Part shown: positions 28,666 through 33,633 of the stretch, one piece after another | Position numbering within the stretch: the stretch's first letter is position 1 | Layout: every line of letters begins with the position of its first letter | Source: Intoshia linei | Taxonomy: Eukaryota; Orthonectida; Rhopaluridae | Assembly (NCBI GenBank): GCA_001642005.1 | Contig: LWCA01000287.1 | Span: 1-33,633, forward strand | Length of the DNA: 33,633 nucleotides | Reading direction: 5' to 3' | Notes under the pieces: generated by a model | What the model was told of the DNA's origin: nothing | Databases searched by the model: none | What the model saw: the letters and a program-made list of their open reading frames with translations, nothing else | Translations under genes and position numbers: made by a program

Positions 28666-31576
28666 ATGAGTGTGCGAATGGCCATTTCGGTATATTCATG
28701 CCAATATCAATAAATTCAAATATAGCCAATATTATTGAATCGTAATTTACAATATGTGAGAGAATCAACACCCCAACAGGCAATAGCCAAACGGTATGTA
28801 AACTTTGAGTCAATTAGTCACTATCAATTAATTATAAATATCCTTTTTAGTGTTACACATAAACCAAAGCCATTAGAAGACATTGTATCATTTTTAAACA
28901 AACGAGCGTATATTTATTTTATTCTGTTTTTTTCATATGTAGGGATGATAATTCTTAAAATGAAATTAAAAAATAAATTTTTAGATTGCCAATTTCACGC
29001 CATTTTATACTGTTTGTGAAAAATATCAAAGTTAACAATAGTAATATTTTGATTTCAAAATTTGGTTTGATTTGAAATTTTTAAGATAAAAACTATGAAG
29101 TTGAAAAGAATGTAAAGTTGCAAATTTATTTTGTGACTGGAACAGATTCTACTGAACGTATAATTAAATACGTTGGTTCATGCATAGCTCCATCAAGTGA
29201 TCGAAACATTTCTCCACTTAAATGGCAAAAATTTAATGTACAGTTGCCCTTAAGTATGCAAATTAAAATGTTGCTTAAAACTAAATATACCAATAATTTA
29301 CTTAAAGGAAGTAACGAAAATTATGGTATCATTGTGTATATTTTTGTAAATCCATGTAGATCAATTTGACAATGATGTCTGTTTTGAATTAAAAAATGTC
29401 ACGTGTCTTAAAAGTGGACAGTACAATTTAATGTCGAAAAATAGTTTTTATATTTTTCAGTTTCGTTTATGATTTCATTTAGATATGTGGACTGTCAATT
29501 TACAATTGTTGTTTGATGAAGAAATTGATTCACTTCTTTCGCTTATTCCTTGCCCGGGTACGATTTCGTTATTACAAATTTATTTCATTTACAATACATT
29601 AACGGTACCCAACACTTTTGCCTCTGTCGAAAATGTACAGTAATAAATTTAACGGCGCATTGGGCAAAATAGTTTGGGAATTTTTCAACAGTATTTTAAT
29701 TAATAATGTTTAAATTATGCTTTTAGACAAGGAAGAACAAATTCTAGCTTATTCTGTTGATAACAACATTAAATTAACTTATGAATTTGTCGAATTGAAG
29801 CAGGATAATCGCAAATTTGTGAGCGAAACACATTCATATAACCGTTGTCCATGGTGCTTTGAAACTCTACCCAATATTTTTGCTTTAATGCAGCATTTGA
29901 AATTTTTCCATTCTTGGTTTACGTTTAATCTATCCGCTGTAATTTATATTGATATAAATTTAATATAATTATAAGTTTATTGAGTACAGCTTTTGAAATT
30001 TTTTCAACAAAATTTCAATGTTGACTCCTTTATATATTTTAAATGGCGAACATTCATTTGAGCATGTATTGTTAGAGCGACATAATCATATATTTTGCTA
30101 ATTAATCATATTGATTTAATCACCCAATTTTTAAAAATTTTCAAAACAATTTTGAGACCAAAATTTGATAGGTTTTTTTTATGGGAAGCTTTTTTTCACC
30201 CAATTTTTAAATATTTTGAAGATAATTTTGGGATCAAAATTTGGTAGGGTTTTTAAATTTTTAAAGAATTTGAACATAATTTTGGTGCTAAGATTTGGTA
30301 GGATTTTTAAGGGAATATTTTTAACATTTAAAAATATCTTCAAAATCTTTAGAAATTTGGTAAAAAAAATATTCGCTTAAAAACCTTTCAAAATTTTGGA
30401 CGAAAAATTATCATAGAAACCTTTAAAAATTTGGTAATAAAAATTGTGTCCTTAAAATCCCTTCAAAATTTTGGACGAAAAATTATCATAACAAACATTT
30501 AAAAATTTGGTAAAAAAATTGTTCTCTTAAAAACCCTTCAAAATTTTGGACGAAAAATTATCATGAAAACGTTTTAAAATTTGGTAAAAAAATTGTTCCC
30601 TTAAAACTAACCTAACTAAATTTTGGACCAAAAATTATCTTATAATTTTTTAAAAATATATATAGTGAAAAATTTTCCCTAAAGACGCCCACAAAAAGTT
30701 CTTGAAAAAATCATGATAAATTAGTAAAATTGATGATTATGTCATTTTGAGTATTCCCGTTCAATTTTTATATATGCAATTAGGATTCTCCATTTTCATA
30801 CCGAATAAAAGTAAAATTGAAATCATATATTGATGAAACGTATGAAGGCCCACAACAACACCTACCAGTAAACCCTCATTCAAAAGATATATTAATGTTT
30901 CATCACGGTCCACACCAAATTGTTCCATACACTGAAACATTAGTATCAGGGTAATAAATTCATGGATATATTAGGCCTTTACATTTTATTTTTAGAAAAA
31001 CCCTCTTAAATTATGAATTATCTCAGTTTACTGACTCGAATCAAGTTTTTAAAATTATTCCAAATCATAATAGGTGATTTTTTTAATTTTAATATACATT
31101 ATACCACTGAATCATTAGAGTTTACTACAACCCCACTTCCTGCCGTCAACTTTCAGCCTCAGAAGTAATAAAATCTCAATTGCACGAATCTTCCACTGAT
31201 TGGATCAAACAATTAAATACAATTGTAAATTAATATATTTTAAATACAAATTTTATAATTTTCATAGATGATTAATGATTTTTATGATGTTTCCAACGAT
31301 GAAAAAAAATTTATGCTCATGTGGAATAATTATTTATCCGAAAAAAAGTTATTAAACACGGACTAATAACTAAATAACTTATTTAGATGTTTTGCTGATT
31401 CGCAAATGTACACAACTTGCTGTTCATTTCTGATAAAAAATAAAAATTTTATAGATTGTGATGAAATGTGGAACCAATTTCTGCACCATATTACAAACCT
31501 TTTCGATTACCATCTTTTAAATCAGGATCAAATTTATGAATTAATTTCGAGAAATTTGAAAATGAATCAAGATTAA
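28666..31576 (+). CDS. SUZ12: Polycomb protein SUZ12, N-terminally shortened
   Basis: Thirteen exons join in frame to 464 residues: 28666-28689, 28726-28793, 28851-28907, 28985-29030, 29118-29325, 29360-29443, 29483-29557, 29727-29938, 30784-30950, 30996-31073, 31119-31224, 31268-31347 and 31387-31576. SUZ12 is the PRC2 scaffold that binds EZH2 and RBBP4/7. Exons 2-6 match the part starting at P-I-F-L-H-R-T-L in vertebrates and the WD-binding region (L-Q-I-Y-F-V-T-G). The C2H2 finger is complete (C228, C231, H244, H249, with C-P-W-C and H-L-K-F-F-H-S). Exon 10 ends N-H-N-R and exon 11 reads V-Y-Y-N-P-T-S-C, then the VEFS box starts near D-F-Y-D-V-S and ends L-F-D-Y-H-L. Human SUZ12 is 739 residues; what is missing is mainly the region before P-I-F-L-H-R and the acidic tail. 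Introns of 34-60 bp dominate, except intron 8, which carries a foldback-like array. The short first exon is the least certain part. Confidence 0.93.
30080..30745. repeat. Foldback-like minisatellite element in SUZ12 intron 8 (A4)
   Basis: Edges GACATAATCATATATTTTGC...TAATCAT on the left and the inverted ATGATAAATTAGTAAAATTG...ATGATTATGTC on the right form about 35 bp inverted repeats. Inside, units with ATAATTTTGGGATCAAAATTTGG run one way (left half). Their complement, TTTTGGACGAAAAATTATCA, runs the other way in about four units of 72 bp at 30380-30650. The open frame across it only translates the repeat. Confidence 0.75.
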
Positions 31577-31611
31577 CTGTTTATATTTAAAATTAAATTC
31601 TAATTCATTAC

Positions 31612-31832
31612 AGCGACATTATCATCGATTTTGTTAATTAATCATAATATTTTTATGGTTTCTGACAATGACTAACACTTTTTAGAGTTCTATGAATGGA
31701 ATATTTTTTTCTACCATTTTTAAAAATTTTGTTAAAAAAAATGTTACCTTAAATAAATATGAATAAGAAACCCACTAAAATTTCGTGAAAAAATCAACAT
31801 GATAAATTAGTAAAATCGATGATTATGTCGCT
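31612..31832. mobile_element. Short non-autonomous element of the A4 edge family
   Basis: AGCGACATTATCATCGATTT on the left and AGCGACATAATCATCGATTT (complement, with further TTACTAATTTATCATG) on the right are inverted repeats of at least 34 bp, matching the edges of the 30080-30745 element. 221 bp, lying in the 312 bp gap between the SUZ12 and AMPK gamma stop codons. Confidence 0.75.
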
Positions 31833-31888
31833 CAAACGAATGTACGTCGTTAAGAATTGTAATTGGTAAATTTAATGATTTTATTAAA

Positions 31889-33595
31889 TTAAAAAAAACT
31901 GGATTGATCGTCATGATTTTTTAAGACTATGAATTTGAGTATATCAGATAACGACAATATTCCGACCAACTTTTCGTTCTCGTCGATTACGTTAAGTCGA
32001 TGAATCTAAATTAAAATTAAAGTTTTGAAATTAAAATATAGAATGTTGTACCCCATACAAACAAATTTTATCGATTGCAGCTAATAATGTATTCGACTTT
32101 TTGATGTAATATACAGTTTCAGGATTCTAAATTGGAAATCAAAATAAATGATTTAAAAAATAAGGGTAGTTAAACAAAAATAAATGTCGACTAATAAAAT
32201 TTTACCATAACTTTTAACCTTTTCACTTCATTTATAGACATATCAATTCTAGAATCATGTAAATGTATTATAAACAAATAGATACGTAAATATATTGCTC
32301 GCCACAAGGTTCTAATATATAATGTATAAATTATAACAATTATCCTTTAACGGTTTGGTTTCAAAAAACCCATGTCTTTAAGGTTTGGTAAAAAGTATAA
32401 TCTGAAAATTTAAAAAGTACATATATAAGTAACCAACTCTGTACCAACCTAACTAAAGGGAAATATCCCCTTTTTTCAATATTTTTTTGAAAAATCCGAT
32501 TTTAACCAAATCTTATGAACAACAAATTCTTAATCCATTACCAAAAATAAAAAATCCAATATTACCAATCTAACTTAGGGAAATATTCCCTTTTTCCAAT
32601 ATTTTTTTGAAAAACACGATTTTACCAAATTCTATGAGGAAAACCTTTCATTTTTTCATAAATGTTATATATTTCATGTTTTCATTGGAATCCAAAAAAT
32701 AAATTTTAGAATTGAGGGTCCGCACACTATTTTAATCTGGACCACTGCAGTAAAGGTTACTATAAACCAAGGATTCTCAACCTTTTTTAAGCCCCTTAGT
32801 CAAAATTTTTTCATTTAGCAGGATTTTTATTGCAGGATTATCGCGCCCTCCAAAAATATTCATCATGGACTCTAATAATTAAAAACAAGTAAAAAACCTT
32901 GATTTTAGTGTAACGTGTAGCTTTATACGTTTAATGCAATGTATAAGAAAATTATAATATCAATTTAAAAATAAGTTTTCTGAAAATAAATAGCCCTAAA
33001 TGGGCGATATCGCCCCGTTGACAATCCCTGATATAAACGATGAAACTATATACTAACATATAAGTACAAATATGTCAAATTTGCTGAACACATCAACAAC
33101 TTTGCCATTATCATCAACAATTGGTAAAGAGGATATTCGTTGATCCACCAATAAACGTAAGGCGTCTTTTAAAATGCAATCGTATTTTATCTAAATCAAT
33201 CAATATTAATAATATATTATGAATCATAAGTCTACTATCACTATTTTTTTCTTAGAAAAATTTATGGTGCGCTCCAAATTTTAATGTATTTGACAGGTTC
33301 ACCCTGAAGTAAAAAAAGTATTCAGTGACAAATATGAAGCGTTTTTTTGCCAACACGATATACAATAGTTCTTAAAATTAAAATTACCGTAAATGTACTT
33401 TTATAGGTTCCAATATTCAAATCGTCAATAGATTTATACAAAAAAGATGGTAAACAAACAGTTTTGATCTAAACGTATAAATAAGGTGTAGAACTCGTGG
33501 TATCGCTCAAATTCAACCAATCAAGTAAACTGTAGTGTTGTCAAATCTAAAAATCTGAAAATACCTTTAATCGTAAAATAACGGATATTTAGAGA
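31889..33595 (-). CDS. PRKAG: 5'-AMP-activated protein kinase gamma subunit, C-terminal half (5' end outside window)
   Basis: Six exons are in frame: 33388-33468, 33068-33190, 32286-32311, 32206-32248, 32052-32126 and 31889-32005. They cover the last two CBS repeats. Markers are D-L-N-I-G-T-Y, then L-P-I-V-D-D-N-G with V-F-S-K-F-D (CBS3), and [10 protein letters not shown] with I-L-S-L-S-D-I-L (CBS4). The aspartates in S-K-F-D and S-L-S-D that hold adenylate ribose, and the H-R pair, are kept, so nucleotide sensing should be intact for this half. The 26 nt micro-exon (N-L-V-A-S-N-I-F-T) is confirmed by phase and by matching the N-L-A-A-E-K-T-Y-N segment of animal gamma chains. A further coding stretch at 33529-33595 ([14 protein letters not shown]) is clearly homologous, but neither its acceptor nor a phase-compatible donor is visible. 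The intron 32312-33067 holds a minisatellite and a hAT MITE. Confidence 0.9.
32340..32650. repeat. Minisatellite array (A5) in the AMPK gamma intron
   Basis: Starts with CGGTTTGGTTTCAAAAAACC and TTAAGGTTTGGTAAAAAG units. Two longer units of about 125 bp follow (32455-32640), each with AGGGAAATAT-CCC-TTTTT-CAATATTTTTTTGAAAAA and GATTTTA-ACCAAAT. The second type resembles 10060-10250. Confidence 0.75.
32768..33030. mobile_element. hAT-type MITE in the AMPK gamma intron
   Basis: Ends CAAGGATTCTCAACC and (complement) CAGGGATTGTCAACG, 263 bp, with 8 bp direct repeats CTATAAAC and ATATAAAC (7 of 8 identical). Non-coding; a different hAT family from the copies at 1545, 14504 and 24273. Confidence 0.87.
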
Positions 33596-33633
33596 TAATT
33601 ATATAGATAGAGATGAAGGACCAAAAGAATTTA

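Noticed and set aside
30165-30380. 71-codon plus-strand frame rich in F, K and I
   Set aside because: Lies in the foldback-like array of SUZ12 intron 8 and translates repeat units.
33270-33325. Possible AMPK gamma exon reading [10 protein letters not shown]
   Set aside because: It has an acceptor but no donor before a stop, and the flanking exons join directly in phase and match the family without it.

Overview
This is an AT-rich eukaryotic (animal) nuclear contig. Genes are split by short GT-AG introns, acceptors are almost always TTTAG, and no bacterial features are visible. It carries SUZ12 (Polycomb PRC2), a CCDC186-like golgin coiled coil, an AMPK gamma subunit, the splicing factor SLU7 and a lyso-PLD-type GDPD enzyme, which together point to a metazoan. 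Very small introns (34-46 bp), micro-exons (24-40 bp) and shortened proteins suggest a reduced or parasitic animal (for example an orthonectid, dicyemid or myxozoan). The sequence alone does not settle which. All exon models were read by eye; every junction reported as part of a model keeps the reading frame unless stated.

Layout, left to right. A minisatellite block (1-262). A GDPD gene on the minus strand (1406-3626, 3' end beyond the left edge) whose introns hold a pogo relic, a hAT MITE and a dispersed repeat. A gene-poor stretch (3627-8200) with a piggyBac relic, a second copy of the dispersed repeat and a hAT relic. Two tandem minus-strand genes for large secreted cysteine-rich proteins (8201-9946 and 11244-13748), separated by another minisatellite block. 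A possible 43-residue membrane micropeptide (13971-14102). A minus-strand CCDC186-like gene of at least eleven exons (14885-21665), with a hAT MITE just beyond its last recognised exon and introns carrying a foldback-like array, a Tc1/mariner element, a pogo MITE, a small minisatellite and a piggyBac MITE. A minus-strand, heavily N-glycosylated type I membrane protein (22846-23571). A third copy of the dispersed repeat with a hAT MITE nested in it. SLU7 (minus, 25231-28443) and SUZ12 (plus, 28666-31576) are divergent and share a 222 bp promoter gap. AMPK gamma (minus, 31889 to the right edge) converges on SUZ12.

Functionally the conserved genes are unrelated housekeeping or regulatory genes: splicing, chromatin silencing, energy sensing, Golgi/secretory traffic and lysophospholipid metabolism. 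The lineage-specific part is the surface-protein set: a furin-like cysteine-rich protein ending in a Ly6/uPAR domain and a GPI-type tail, its larger tandem relative, and the mucin-like protein. The other main theme is that almost all large introns are large because of DNA transposons or an AT-rich minisatellite family that repeatedly appears in head-to-head, foldback-like arrangement.
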